Part shown: positions 24,711-36,950 of the stretch, piece by piece
How positions within the stretch are numbered: position 1 is the first letter of the stretch
Layout of the letters: the number at the start of each line of letters is the position of its first letter
Source of the DNA: Mimachlamys varia
Taxonomy: Eukaryota; Mollusca; Bivalvia; Pectinida; Pectinidae
Length of the DNA: 64,000 bases
Assembly (NCBI GenBank): GCA_947623455.1
Contig: OX392530.1
Coordinates: 2,331,501-2,395,500, forward strand
Direction of reading: 5' to 3'
Notes under the pieces: generated by a model
Database searches by the model: none
Seen by the model: the letters and a program-made list of their open reading frames with translations, nothing else
What the model was told of the DNA's origin: nothing
Program-made: the position numbers and the translations under genes

Positions 24711-24932
24711 GCACTCAGCTAAAATATGTAAACAAAACAAAACAGGGAAACAAAATAAAATTGAAAAGGCTACAGGATAGACACACCAAAGAACAGACAT
24801 GCAGGGAAGAGACTCTAGTGTACAACATAAACAATTCCACAATAACAAAGAGGAAGAATGTGCATATAATAGCAAAATCATAAGGTAGAGACAAAAATAA
24901 CAGCTATAAACTGGATAGATTGTTTTCTAGTC

Positions 24933-25100
24933 CAGGGCTTTTTCTCAGCGGTTAAAGATGGGGCCTTTTGAATTGGGAAAGATTTTTTTCAGGAGTAAAC
25001 TGCAAATTTTGGAAATTTTGGCTTAATTGTGAAATAATTTCAATTGGGAATGGGCCTGGGGCCCATTAACATCACCAAAACACTCTCAGAAAAAGCCCTG
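24933..25100. mobile_element. 168-bp hAT-like MITE
   Basis: The ends CAGGGCTTTTTCTCAG and CTCAGAAAAAGCCCTG are inverted repeats with one mismatch in about 16 bp. CAGGG termini fit hAT elements (established knowledge); no clean 8-bp target duplication is visible. Lies in the putative 5' intron of the G-gamma gene. Confidence 0.7.
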
Positions 25101-26200
25101 TATTCCTAAGAGGAAATGTATGTGAAAATTTAAAAAACCGAAAAGTGTGCATCAGATATATTTTTTTCTTTTTATATCATTGTTGTAAGTAGCCCAGCTC
25201 TGAATGTGCTGATTGTTATTTAAATAAATTTAAACATGATCTTGTACTCGGTGAGGGGTTAATTTACTTCATTATATATCAACTAGTTCATTTATTCATG
25301 TCTGTGTATACATTATGCATGTACATTCTATAAATGTAAGCTAGTTTAACACTGGTTGTCACAAACATTCAGATATATACTTTTGGAACAAAAGAGTTTT
25401 CCCTGTACTTATGACTTTTTATATTTCTACGGTAATATTTGGGTTTTTTGGTAAAGAAGAATTACCTCCCATGCTATCAGGTATATATATACATTGTCAT
25501 TACAATTAAGACATCATTGATCATGATCAGATTGCTCAAGGAATCGTTGATTTCAGTCCACAGTTTACAACATGTTTACATCAGTTTCCTAGCAATATAA
25601 TAATGTCACAATGAATACCTACCCAAAAGGGAGGCATCTCTTGTTTATCGAAAAACCCAATAGGATTTATAATTAAATACTATATTTTAGGGGACTGGTC
25701 ATGGGAATTATATTTCAAGAAGAAATGAACATGCATCATGCAAACACAGTTGCAGTAAGTTAACAGGCTACAGTACACATACAACATACAAATGCTTGTT
25801 AACAGTGACAGTTATCAGGTTGCATTGCTCCATAATCGGTTAAACATCATTTGTAAAGACAGATGTAGAAGGTTCTTGCATATGACACTTACTTGAATCA
25901 GACGTTAATTCTGGTCCTCTCTAACATGTGTTGATTACCCACGTCAGCAAAAACCGGCTTTAATTCTGATAAAGTAAAATGATAAGGCATTTAAATCAAA
26001 GTTACTTTGGTTGGAAAACTAAATGGGAGACAACAAAAAGATGTCATTTATCTCAATCGCAGAAAAGTGGAAATATTCCAATAAAATACAACCTAATACT
26101 AGATCCTATGTAGCAGCAACCCAACCCCAGAAGTCTACGCCAGGTTCTGCAACTTTTTCATTTATATATTGTGCATATTTGGGCCGGGCCAGCCTATAGT
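25101..26200. other. putative G-gamma 5' intron, nothing recognised
   Basis: AT-rich DNA with no exon-like segment. Confidence 0.45.
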
Positions 26201-26201
26201 C

Positions 26202-26369
26202 AGGGTTCTCATTTAAAGCCAGTTGCCGGCAAAAGTAGCCTGTTATTCACCAACTCTGAACCGGCTATTTTTCAAAATTTTATATATGTCAACATTACCG
26301 AATGTGAAAATTAAACCGGCTATTCTTTCGAAGTCAACCAATTATTGCAAAACTTAGTGAGAACACTGA
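26202..26369. mobile_element. short inverted-end repeat (CAGGGTTCTCA..TGAGAACACTG)
   Basis: A 168-bp segment with imperfect inverted ends CAGGGTTCTCATTTAA and TTAGTGAGAACACTG. The internal word ACCGGCTATT occurs twice. It is probably a second nonautonomous hAT-like element, less certain than the one at 24933. Confidence 0.5.
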
Positions 26370-27754
26370 TAGTTCATCCATGTTTTATATAAAGAGATGG
26401 TAATGTTGTATTTGATATGTATATTATATATGTATGTATATTTAGCCCTTTTTTCCTCTAGTCCTGACCTGCACACCATACCAGCCTTTAACATTTTGAT
26501 GGAAAAATGTATGTCTGGTGTCATTGCTAGAAACTTTGGGTATACATTTCAGTATTCCAACCTAACGGCCTGGGTCTGATTGCTTTATAATTTTCATGCA
26601 TGTTTATATACAATTTTTATTTGTTGTGAATGTTGTGTTTTGGGAATGCCAGTGTTTTGTCTTCTACCTCGGAAGTTGTTTATTAGCCCAAGGTTCCTCT
26701 GGCCCAGATTACATCAGACAATTTGACAGATAGCACTGCATGTCTGATGGGCCAGAGTGCTTATTCCTATAATAAATGTACATGTAAATGTATGTATTTA
26801 TCAAACACCATTTAAGACATGGCTGAGAGCTCGAATTTTGAGGTGCTGACAACAGAAATTTACTGACCTCACACATAGGCTTTCAATAAATGGATTTTTT
26901 TATTAATCTCAATCCTAATATTACTTAATATTCAATAAGGACCGTATATTTTTATTGATTAGTCACTCTAGAGTGGTACTCTGCATGATGGCCATTCATG
27001 TGAACATTAGATTAGATTATATAAATATTGACATGTCTTACAAACCTGTTTTTTAGATGGCTTTCTGATTTAATATATTAGGTGGTTGGTGGAGTCTTTA
27101 CTTAGTCAAATACTAGACCTACAGCGAGTTCACTCCATTCGGGAAGAACAATTTCACAAGGGATACATGATTTTGTTCGAATTATCTTACGTCCGCTTCT
27201 TACCAAACTGACAAAGGGTTATACAGGAAGATGAGCTAGATCTAGCCTATATAGTCACTCAGCTCTGACATATACAGGTAGACGGTCTACACGTTCTAAT
27301 TAACAACATAATATGACAAAATGCTGTTTTGCATATAATGAATGTATCCGCGAACAAGCAACAGTGTATGTTGGCAGTCAGCCGTTCAGGTGTTAGGCCC
27401 ATAGGACCGAGCGAAACGTCAACAATTGATCATGTCGACCAGGCCATGTAGGCCTAGGCCGCACCCTTTCAATATTTTCATCAACGTCTACACCCAGTAG
27501 CCTAGCGGCCAGACAACCAGCCTATTCCGTCATTGACCTAAGCATCAATAACAGTACTTCAATTATGATTTTATAATCAGATAGGGCATCGAATAGATTC
27601 CCATTCGATTGGCATGAACATTTGTTTTCGAGATTATCGGGCACCTGTCGATATCATGACATCATTCGTTGGGTTCCGATATCAAAATATTTAACAAATT
27701 GTACATAAATAATAAGTCGTAAACTCAGTGAAAATCGAGGACGTCACGCCTTAC
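26370..27754. other. putative G-gamma 5' intron, nothing recognised
   Basis: No gene or clear repeat seen. Confidence 0.45.
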
Positions 27755-27850
27755 CTAGAAAACGTCGGAATTTCTCCAGGTTCAGTTGACAGCTAAGACT
27801 GGAAGAGAAAAATGTCGAATGTTCCTCTGTTGGAAATAACAATATGGCAT
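27755..27850 (-). other. candidate noncoding first exon of the G-gamma gene
   Basis: A minus-strand donor CTAG|GTAAGG lies at 27755/27754. It is in the right orientation and about 3 kb upstream of the acceptor at 24719. The upstream exon limit is a guess. No other evidence supports it. Confidence 0.25.
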
Positions 27851-29220
27851 AAGCCTCGTTTTGAATGTGTAATCTTAGCACACATAACCAACTATAGTCT
27901 ATTTCAGAAAACATAGTTTACACACTTTCAGAACTGCATTTTTAATTAAGTTTAAGCATACACATCCCGGGAACGAATAACTAATGAGAAATCGGTAATG
28001 TATACGATAATGGGAAACGGTAGAAGCAAATACATCGCAAGATTAAAACGATTTATATATTAAAGGTTAACTTTTATCAGAGTTATTTCCCTTTAATCAC
28101 GATTTTTGTCAATTTACTTGGGTGATATGCTTTACTAAATTAAAATAACCTTGATTTATGAACATATTTTCAATTAATTGCACATATTTTCAAATAATTG
28201 AAGATAGGTACAATTCACTTAAAGATAGGTTCAATTCAATTGGAGATATTGGAACAATTCTATATAAACAGAATGGAACCTATCTTCATGAAAACATGTC
28301 AAAAGTGAAGTCCAGAGAATACCACCCCGCTTTAAGACCACGTTGATGCGGTCCCCAATTTGGTCTTCATAGAGAGGTTTCACTGTACATATACCACTGT
28401 ATGTGGTAAGTAAGGTGTAATAATACCGATGTGACCGGTTACAAATGTGAAAAATGTAGCGCATTAGTTATTTTATTTATTTTTTTATTGTGTGTTATGA
28501 TACAAGACAAAGTGGAATTTTAATTTGTGACATTTCTCGTTATTGTAATGTAGCGTTACAATGTTCTGATAGTAACAAAAACAAAACGAATATATATTTT
28601 AATTAGTTCAGATTTTTATTAAAAGCAGAAATCGGTTTTAAGGTCACCTGTGAATAGTTTTTCTATGATACATGTCAATGCCTCTTCTTTTCTTTGTTTC
28701 CTCAATGGCTTAACTCAATCCAATTTGTATTCTGTTTTTCATCTCTCCTTTCCTTGAAAATGGAATAAATCAGAACTTAGCCTTCTCCTCAGATAGTTCG
28801 ATAATCACTTGGTTTCACGACCACGTGGTATCAAGTTATTTTTAAAAACAATACGAGCACTGATTTATAGTTTGGTATAGTGTGGTATACTAAGAATTTA
28901 GGCCTTTTTCATACATTCTCAGATTTCGATATGCTTTTATATTTTAAACACCCAGTCCGTGACTTTCCGTAACATGCTTGAGGACATTTATTTCGCTACG
29001 TTTCACAGGCCAGGTTTGGGGACTTACTGTTGTCTATTTCCCATCACACCACTTGCCACATCTTTGACGTCAATTTTTTTACTTGGTCGAGTTGGTATAT
29101 TTATGTTAGACGTGCATATATTTGTTTGTGCCGTGCTTAAACGGTATCTTTTCTCACTCCATTAATTCAGATTATAGTATTATTCATTTGATTTGCTACA
29201 TCCAATTTGATGTAAAGTTA
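27851..29220. other. intergenic, no gene seen
   Basis: A small repeated or inverted motif (AAGATAGGTTCAATTC against GAATGGAACCTATCTT) lies at 28200-28298. Otherwise nothing recognised. Confidence 0.45.
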
Positions 29221-32200
29221 ATACAAGATACAAGATACAAGAAGCTTTATTTAAAGTCGCATATATAAAACAAGCAACATTAGCGCTGTAGCGCTATTTC
29301 TGCGACAAACATAGTAAAAGGCAAACATAAAACAAGGTAATTAACTAAATACATAGAAATATGAAAAGCTGTACACTATCACAGACAAGCTAGTATGAAA
29401 TTACATCAATGTAAGTAAAATATTTGGGTTATACATGTATAACACAGCAGCACATAATGGCATATATCACATTTACCAGAATAATAAAATTATACTATTT
29501 ATTAATATTGAACACCTGCATATCACACAGGTGCTGCTATTGAGATGATTAAAGCACTTATAAGTCAAATATACATAAATGCTAATATAGCAAAGAAATA
29601 AAATTTGACATAATATACACTAATATGGTGTAAATTAAAAGAAGACAATGAAGTCAAGTGATTAAACAATTGAGATTGAAAATAAGGACTAAAAAAAAAA
29701 AAACTGTGCTGCTGGTTATAATAAAAAATTAAAAAAAAAACATGCAAAAAGGCAAGACATGAGACAGGCAAGTCATTAAGACAAACAAAAAAATAAAAAT
29801 CATTGCTAAGCACTGGAACATATACCACAGGAGCACACGAGGCCATCCCAGGTATGCAGCAGTCTGGAAAACTCTGGATAACTATCCGCCTTCCTCATAT
29901 GGTTTGGCAGACTGTTCCATATCCGGGCGGCCTCGTAGCGGAAAGATTTAAGTCCGTACCTGGTTGTCCGTACTCTAGGTAGTTCCAGCTGCATTTCACT
30001 CCTGAGATTATAAAAAGAAGTTTTCTCAGTTAAAAGATTGCATATATAATCAGGAGCTACATTAGTTACAATTTTAAAAACTTCACACGCCATGTTTTTC
30101 ATCCTATGAATATGCAATGATGATAAATTAAGTTTCTGTAAAAGTTCTGATATTGGTGTTGTAAAATCATCCTCAATAAAACGAACTGCTCTCTCTTGTA
30201 ACTTTTCCATCTTTCTGGTGGAATTCAAACTGCAAAAATGCCAAGCCAGGGGACAGTAATTAAAATTTGAAAGAATAAAAGATTTGAAAATTAAAATTTT
30301 CCCCTGCTTGCTAAGATCACGGCCAATTCTTTTCAACACACATAGCTGTTTTGAAGATTTTTTACAAATGTTGGATACATGAACATCAAATTTCAGATTA
30401 AAATCTATATCTACACCTAAAAGTATAACAACATCTTCACATTTTATATCATGATCCTTAACAGTAAAAGAGTCTATCTTATTGTGTGTTTTTTTCCCGA
30501 TAGATATAGCCTGAAACTTATCAGGATTGGCCATCATACCATTATCTTCAAACCAGTTGATTAAAATATTGCTCACCCCTTCAAGTGTGTTTTTTAAATG
30601 TACAGGGTCAGAGTCAATATGGGACAGAGTCTTGTCGTCCGCATAGTTGTATAGAGTACCTTTATGAACATAATAAAAAATATCATTGATAAAAATGTTA
30701 AAAATGAGAGGTCCTAAAATAGAGCCCTGAGGTACCCCTTTCCAACTGCTCCCAGTCAGAGACATTGGACCCCAGTCTAGTCTGCTGAAATCTGCCCCCA
30801 AGATAGCTGCTGATGAGACCAACAGCGCTCTCATCCAGCCCATATGCTGTCAGCTTCTCGAGTAGCAGTCCATGAGGAATACAGTCAAAGGCCTTGGAGA
30901 GATCCATGAGGATAGCACCTACAAACTTATTCACATCCAATGCCCTCTTCCAATCCTCAAGGAGTCGCAGCAGAGTAGACTGACATCCATATCCCCTCCT
31001 GAAAGTAGAAAGAAAGGGATTAAATACATTGTTAAAAAACTCATATAATTGATCATGTAAGATTCTTTCAAAGATTTTTGAGGTAGAGGGTAAAATACTG
31101 ACAGGCCTGTAATTTTGTTTATCAAGATGGTCATTTTTTTTAAAAATTGGTACAACTTTGTGCCATCTTTAAATTGTGTGGAAATGACCTTGTCTCGATA
31201 CAAGAGTTAAACAAAGTGGCCAGGACAGAACTTAACGAAGGGGGCACTGCCTTAAGTACCTTGGAAGGAATACCATCTACACCTACAGATTTCTTGCAGT
31301 CAAGCTTTTTTATGATCTTTGAAATTGTTTCGGCATTGACTGGTTGAAAAGTATAAGAGTTTTCCCTCTTGACATTTGCTTTAATGCTATGTATACTACT
31401 GTGGTTTTTGTAGATTGTGATTTTCCAAAGGGTTTCCTATATTGTCAGCAACATGTACAAAATAATCATTTAAAACATCACAGACATCTTTTTGATTAGA
31501 AATAATGTTGTCATTCTCACAGAGAACTGTAGTAGCACCACTAGATTTGATTTTATTTGATAAAAAAGGCTTCACAGTGGGCCAAAAGTCCTTAGACTTG
31601 GAATCACCTGCACATCTCACAAAGAAGTAATTCCGGATAGATTTCCGACGTAGTTTAACCACCAGGTTTCTCTGTTTCCTATACTTATCCCAGTTTACAG
31701 AACTCTTACATGCTCTATATTAATTAAGTAGCATACGCTTTTTAAAAGCAGCTTTGCGGAGTTCACTGTTGAAATAGGGTGGTTTGACAAGTTTAGGTTT
31801 TTTCTCAACAATATGCACATGGGCATCCATCACCTCATGTAGTAAGTACTCATGTGCCCAATAAACATCATCCAAGTCATCAAAAATGTAAGATACATGA
31901 AAAGGTGTAAAAGATAAATCATTGTTAAAAGCATTTTCATCAAAATTTTTAAAACTTCTAAATTTGACCTTCTGCCGTTTAACCTTTGGTACTGCACCCT
32001 TTATCACCGTTCCAATAATGTTATGCCAGTCACTGGTACCGCAGCTAAAATTCATGGTATTAAAACAAAAATTTGGAGAATTGGTGAGTATAACATCAAC
32101 AAGAGACGGTGAGCAGTCTTTGACAAAACATGTTGAAGATTTAACAAGATTCTTCATGTCAAAAATATCACATAAGTCATGAACAGGTCTACCTCGAGAG

Positions 32201-32285
32201 GGTTTAAAAACATCACAATTTAAATCTCCTATAATTAAAAGTTTGTCAAATTTTGTAGAGATTTTATCAAGACCTAATGTCACCT
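29221..32285 (-). mobile_element. non-LTR retrotransposon, Jockey/CR1 superfamily, 5'-truncated and broken
   Basis: Minus strand. 32283-31720 encodes the C-terminal half of an AP endonuclease (LLIIGDLNCDVF, DVILTNSP, GTSDWHNII); the N-terminal part is absent, so the copy is truncated near 32285. An in-frame TAA near 31718 interrupts it. The linker continues at 31662-31396. The reverse transcriptase follows with DLSKAFDCIPHGLL, GVPQGSILGPLIFNIFINDI and the catalytic YADD near 30640, split by frameshifts near 30.75 kb and 31.2-31.4 kb. The C-terminal domain ends at 29806. The 3' end is three ATACAAG units (TTGTATC on the element strand) at 29221-29241, a short tandem tail as in CR1-like elements. 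The clade is inferred from motifs only. Confidence 0.92.
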
Positions 32286-32956
32286 AATATAATTGCACTT
32301 ACAAAAACAGTGAATGGAGTATTATGAAAGTGTGTGAAAGTGGAATATATTGTGTATAATTGTAATATGTATACTTTTGTAATGTGAACAACTTTGAAAA
32401 TAAACAAATAAAAAAGTTACTATCATTGGCCCTATGTCATAAGCTAACTGAAGGAATATACAAACATAATAGCATATATCTAACGTCAGTAACTATTGTT
32501 TACAGTGCACGTATTTGTCATTGTATTTTTAATTCGCAGTGACTGTGTGTCCTTGTTATATATTTTAACTTCCGTGTACGTTCCTGTCTTAGTAAAGGGA
32601 GATTATCCTGGAAAATTGACAGATTTCTTGTCTGCACTGACACCATTATACTTCTTTTGTCCTTTTGTTGTTAGATCAATTTTCGATTAAAATGTCCCCT
32701 CAATTGTCATAAAGGCTTAAGGGTGGAATGCTTTCCATGTCGAAAAATCGACCCCCCCCCCCCCCACATACCAATCTTGCATCAAAAATCACATTTCTAG
32801 TTGAGGTACGAAAAAAAACTTGGTACCGATTGAAAGATGGATAATGTATCCTCCTTCTGCAGAACTAATCTTCATTTCCTCCAAAAAACGCCAAATTTCA
32901 GTGTCTCAAAGTTGTTGCCGTCGGCTATCCTACCACTTTTGCATATTCAATAAAAT
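32286..32956. other. intergenic, nothing recognised
   Basis: Contains a poly-C run near 32752-32765 with no gene or clear repeat. Confidence 0.45.
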
Positions 32957-33062
32957 TTGACGTCACTTCGCGCGCTGGTCTTTTGCTGTCATTGGATGCC
33001 TAAATTTAGAGGAAGACCGCCATCCAATGACAGCGAAAGGCCAGCGCGTGCAGTGACGTCAA
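32957..33062. repeat. 42-bp-arm inverted repeat with TGACGTCA at both ends
   Basis: The left arm 32957-32998 and right arm 33021-33062 pair at 38 of 42 positions around a 22-bp spacer. Each outer end carries the CRE-like palindrome TGACGTCA and each inner end is TGTCATTGGATG. It may be a very small MITE or a cis-regulatory palindrome. Confidence 0.9.
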
Positions 33063-33589
33063 CACTATACAGGTCATCGGAGTCGGACTATACACAATTG
33101 TGTTATTGGTTGTTGTAAATATCAATAATGGTTTCTTTCAACAGAGATCAGATTAACAATTATATTTTCACGTAAAAACAATAGGTAAAAAAACTAAAAC
33201 AGGAAAACAGACAAACAAAAAATCTAAAAACTATATTCAGTTTTTTAACCAAAACTATTGTTATGCCTATCATTCCAATAGTTTTCAAATCAGCAACAAT
33301 ATTTTTTTCATTTTCAAATATTTTATATAATCAATACTATTTTGAGGAAATCGAGCAGCATACATGTCCTATATACAGTGATCAATTTACAATTCATTTT
33401 CATGGGTCCTTTTTGTTCATATTGCTAAAATCGACGTGGTCCACAATGTTAAACTGAAGTATTTCCAGAATTTCTATGAGTCCAATCATAATTTTATGAG
33501 TACTGGGCTCGGAACTCGTATGTAGATTGATCACTGGCTATACAAGCTCTCTCCTTGCAACAATTTTGTACAACATGTAATTTAAAAAA

Positions 33590-34080
33590 AAAAACAAAAA
33601 ACAAATCAGAGAATACCAAAGCGTCAACAAAACCATAATCCGAACTCAAAATCGATTAAACTAGAGGCAAAAATAGAAACAAAGGAAGTATTTACACGGA
33701 GTAAAAAAGCACAAGAGAAAAAGACCAAAGCTCGTATTAATGAAACCGTTCTTGTACTCAAGCATGGATTCTGTGCTCAACCAAGCTTTCTTGAAACTCG
33801 TGTAGAAAATGTAAATGATCAAAAAGCCAATAGCTAATATTGAAAACAGCATTTGGCTTCATGGATCTTCGATGTTTCACTAAAACTTTGACAAAATAAG
33901 ATTTTTTTTTATAATAAATTATAGCCGGAATAAGAAAATAGGCTTGAGCACAAAATCCATGCTTGAGCATGAGAACGGTTTCATGAATACCGGCCCAGGT
34001 GTTCCGGAAGAGTAAGCGTCTTCTGCTTCATCGACGACACCCGCCATGTAAATCTTTGTTACGTCCAAGTAAACATGCAT
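33590..34080 (-). mobile_element. retroelement P 3'-end fragment
   Basis: It begins 'GAGAATACCAAAGCGTCAAC' and ends 'GGTGTTCCGGAAGAGTAAGC', 'GACACCCGCCATGTAAATC', 'GTCCAAGTAAAC'. This matches 14105-14340 in the same orientation and 60140-60370 inverted. It also holds a short internal inverted pair (CTTGTACTCAAGCATGGATT / AATCCATGCTTGAGCAT). Confidence 0.62.
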
Positions 34081-35989
34081 CAAGTTCTCAAAACGATTTT
34101 AAACGATTTAATTTAAGATGGACATTAATCATGGAATAAGTTACTATAAGTTTCCAATATAGTAACCATATGTCTATTGTATCTGGAAAGACGAAATTTG
34201 GGTTTGAGCCAGGTCTAGAACCTTGAGACTTAATTTAGTCAGGTGCTATCCTATTAAACTATCTACGTACCCGAGCTTGCCATACGGTGAGCTCTACTAT
34301 GTATTCCTCCATTATGAAACGACGCTTTTGACACTAACAACACCAAAGAACTAATATAAAACAGTTATTAATGATCAGCCTATGTAAATACTTATTTGGC
34401 GCCAAAAGAATATCAACAACCGAACCAGGATTCGAACCCGTCTACAAACACTTCAATCCCATGCATTAACGCCTCAAGCCCTCGTTGCTTTTATACCGTG
34501 GCCAGTTCACAAGTTAACAAGTTTCAGTTTTTGAAACGGTTTTCTCGTCGTGTTAGTAAGGTTTTAAATTGCTTTCTGCTCAAACATAAATGTATACTCA
34601 CTGTATATATGTATACATTTTACACATGAAATCTGCAAACTAGGAGACTGGGAACACTGATTAGATTTGGAAAGATGTTGTTTTAATCTGTGATCATGAA
34701 GAGGTATATATTATCCCGCCCAACCCCAGCCATTTCGATGTGGTGGAAAATAAACCACGAGTACATGTAACAACTTACAGTAGAATACCAAGCAGCATAT
34801 ATAGTGTATATCTGCATGTTGTTTACAAAAATACTTGCATGTACAGCTCACCAATGTTCTTAAAAGAAAACGAAATAATTTATTTGCATCATATGATCTA
34901 CCTCAATGAAACTGTTTTTAACTTAAGTAATTTCCTTTTCAGAAGTTAAACCACCATACTTGCAGCTGAACACGATGCGATTTTTTCACACAAAAAAATG
35001 TTCATTTGATTCTAAAAACCTACCACTTCTAAAAAAAGCAAACTATTTGAATAATATAGTTTTCATTTAGTTATCACCTTTTATTTGTATTTATTCGGTT
35101 TTAATCTTTATATGTAAGGTAAACAAGTATTCTATATATTGCATGCTGGCAATTAAGAAATTTTCCAAATAACGGTGCAAATATCTTTAATCATTATTAA
35201 GCGTTTTGTTGATAGTGATTTTTCTAAGCGTTTCCGAGATCTGTACCTGATGAATAAGGGCGTAATCTTTTAGTAAATATTGGTTGTATCGTACGAAACG
35301 GTGGTATTAATTACGTTTACGATTTGACGAGGGACGAAGAAAGTGAGGCACGTTTCTGAAATGATTGTTTATACATTTTATTTTGTATTTTGAATGACGC
35401 ATATTTTTATTCTGTTCTGTCAGTCGGATGTGTTGAGCAATAATGTTACTCTATGTTTATATTATAGTATTTGCAGTTATGCCAAACTCCAGCAGGAAAC
35501 AAGTTAGCTTTTAAAGCGGAAATCCCCTGATCTATTTTAGTATTTATGTCTAAGAAATGTTGTGCTGATTTTAGATTTATTATGTTCATGAATAGATTCT
35601 TCTTAGATTTATGATTTATTGTAGCAAATTGTCTTCATCTTTATTAAGTATTTTGTGTATATCACTACATGTAGTGTGTGCATGGTCGTAGAAATACAGC
35701 TCTTTAGTCGTACTCGGCTTATAATGGCTAATAACAAATGAATCCCTACTCATTAATAGTATAACATGATAGCACACACGACGCAAATTAAAAAAAAGTA
35801 TTACTATCGATTGTTGTGCAATATCTGTATAATGATGTACTCCATATCGACAAAATGTATATGGCGAGGGTTTGTGATTGGAAACGTAATATTGTTATTT
35901 CTTGCATTTTGACAAATTTTCAATGATATCTATGAAATCGTTTTTCAATGGATTTTCTTGATATCCCATACATTTGTAACGGGAAAAAG
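34081..35989. other. intergenic, possible decayed tRNA-like pieces
   Basis: Minus-strand T-loop-like words appear near 34428 (AGGATTCGAACCCG), suggesting SINE remnants. No gene was seen. A noncoding first exon of RAE1 may lie in this stretch or the next kilobase but could not be placed. Confidence 0.4.
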
Positions 35990-36100
35990 AAAAAATGTAG
36001 CGACCAGACCGGGGTTCGAACCATGGACTTTCCAAGCTCTAGATGAACACTCATGAGCTACGTATACCTGCATGATCGCAGATGGTCGACTCCGTCCAGT
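35990..36100 (-). repeat. tRNA-derived SINE head, minus strand
   Basis: GGGGTTCGAACCATGG is a B-box/T-loop-like motif and GTAGCTCATGAGTG on the minus strand resembles an A box. A related decayed copy follows at 36245-36340 ('GGCCAGACTGAGTCTGAGGT', 'GACATGAGCTACCTG'). Not a foldable intact tRNA. Confidence 0.45.
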
Positions 36101-36875
36101 CTGATATATTCCTCCCTCTTTTTTCCACATCATTTTCCCCGAAGACAACTATTTATAACCCAAGTTCTGGTATTCCCTTGCTTAGTGTACTCTTGATGCT
36201 TTAAACAAGGGTTGGCAAGCTTGCTAATTTTGTAACAGGAGAAAACGATAATGTAACGGCCAGACTGAGTCTGAGGTTCATATCTATACTTGAAGACATG
36301 AGCTACCTGTTCACAGATGATCGAGCCAGTCCAGTTCTGCTAAACACTATCAAACACTTTAATTGTTAGCTTTTTCATCTGATGATTTTAAAATACTTTC
36401 TTTCTTGCAGTACTCATATTTCCTAAAAATAGATGAATATGTAACAAAATATGTGATGTCAATTTATTCTTTATTTTAACTAGATAATACCACTGCTAAA
36501 GTTTAAAAGTTTAATGTACAATATCTATTGAATATCAGCTACAGGAAAGTAAACAAGTATTACAAATGTATATAGGAAGAATGAACAATAATTCTCTTCA
36601 TACATGTGAAATGTCAATAAATTTCATTGAGAAACAAAGTCATAAAAAATTTGTCGAAATGCATGAAAGATATTTAGTAAAAAAATATAATGTGTCGGAA
36701 TATATTGCAATACACTGTACATTGTACGTAGGGTGTAGAATCTATGTGCAATGATCCTGCATGTTAAGTTTAAATTTACTAAGGAAATATATTGTTGTTG
36801 TCATTTAATAATACTTAACAGTGCAATGTGATTACTTTCAGAAATTGACGTTTCTCACTGTGGTACCCAGAAAAA

Positions 36876-36950
36876 ATGAGCATATTTGGGTCAAATAATT
36901 CATTTGGCAGCACAGCCTCCACAAACGCAAATGCGATGAAAGACATTGAG
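36876..36950 (+). CDS. RAE1: RAE1 coding exon 1
   Basis: 25 codons from ATG; donor GTCAGT. Residues [12 protein letters not shown] through MKDIE match the RAE1 N-terminus. The exon probably starts at 36842 with 34 nt of 5' UTR. Confidence 0.93.
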
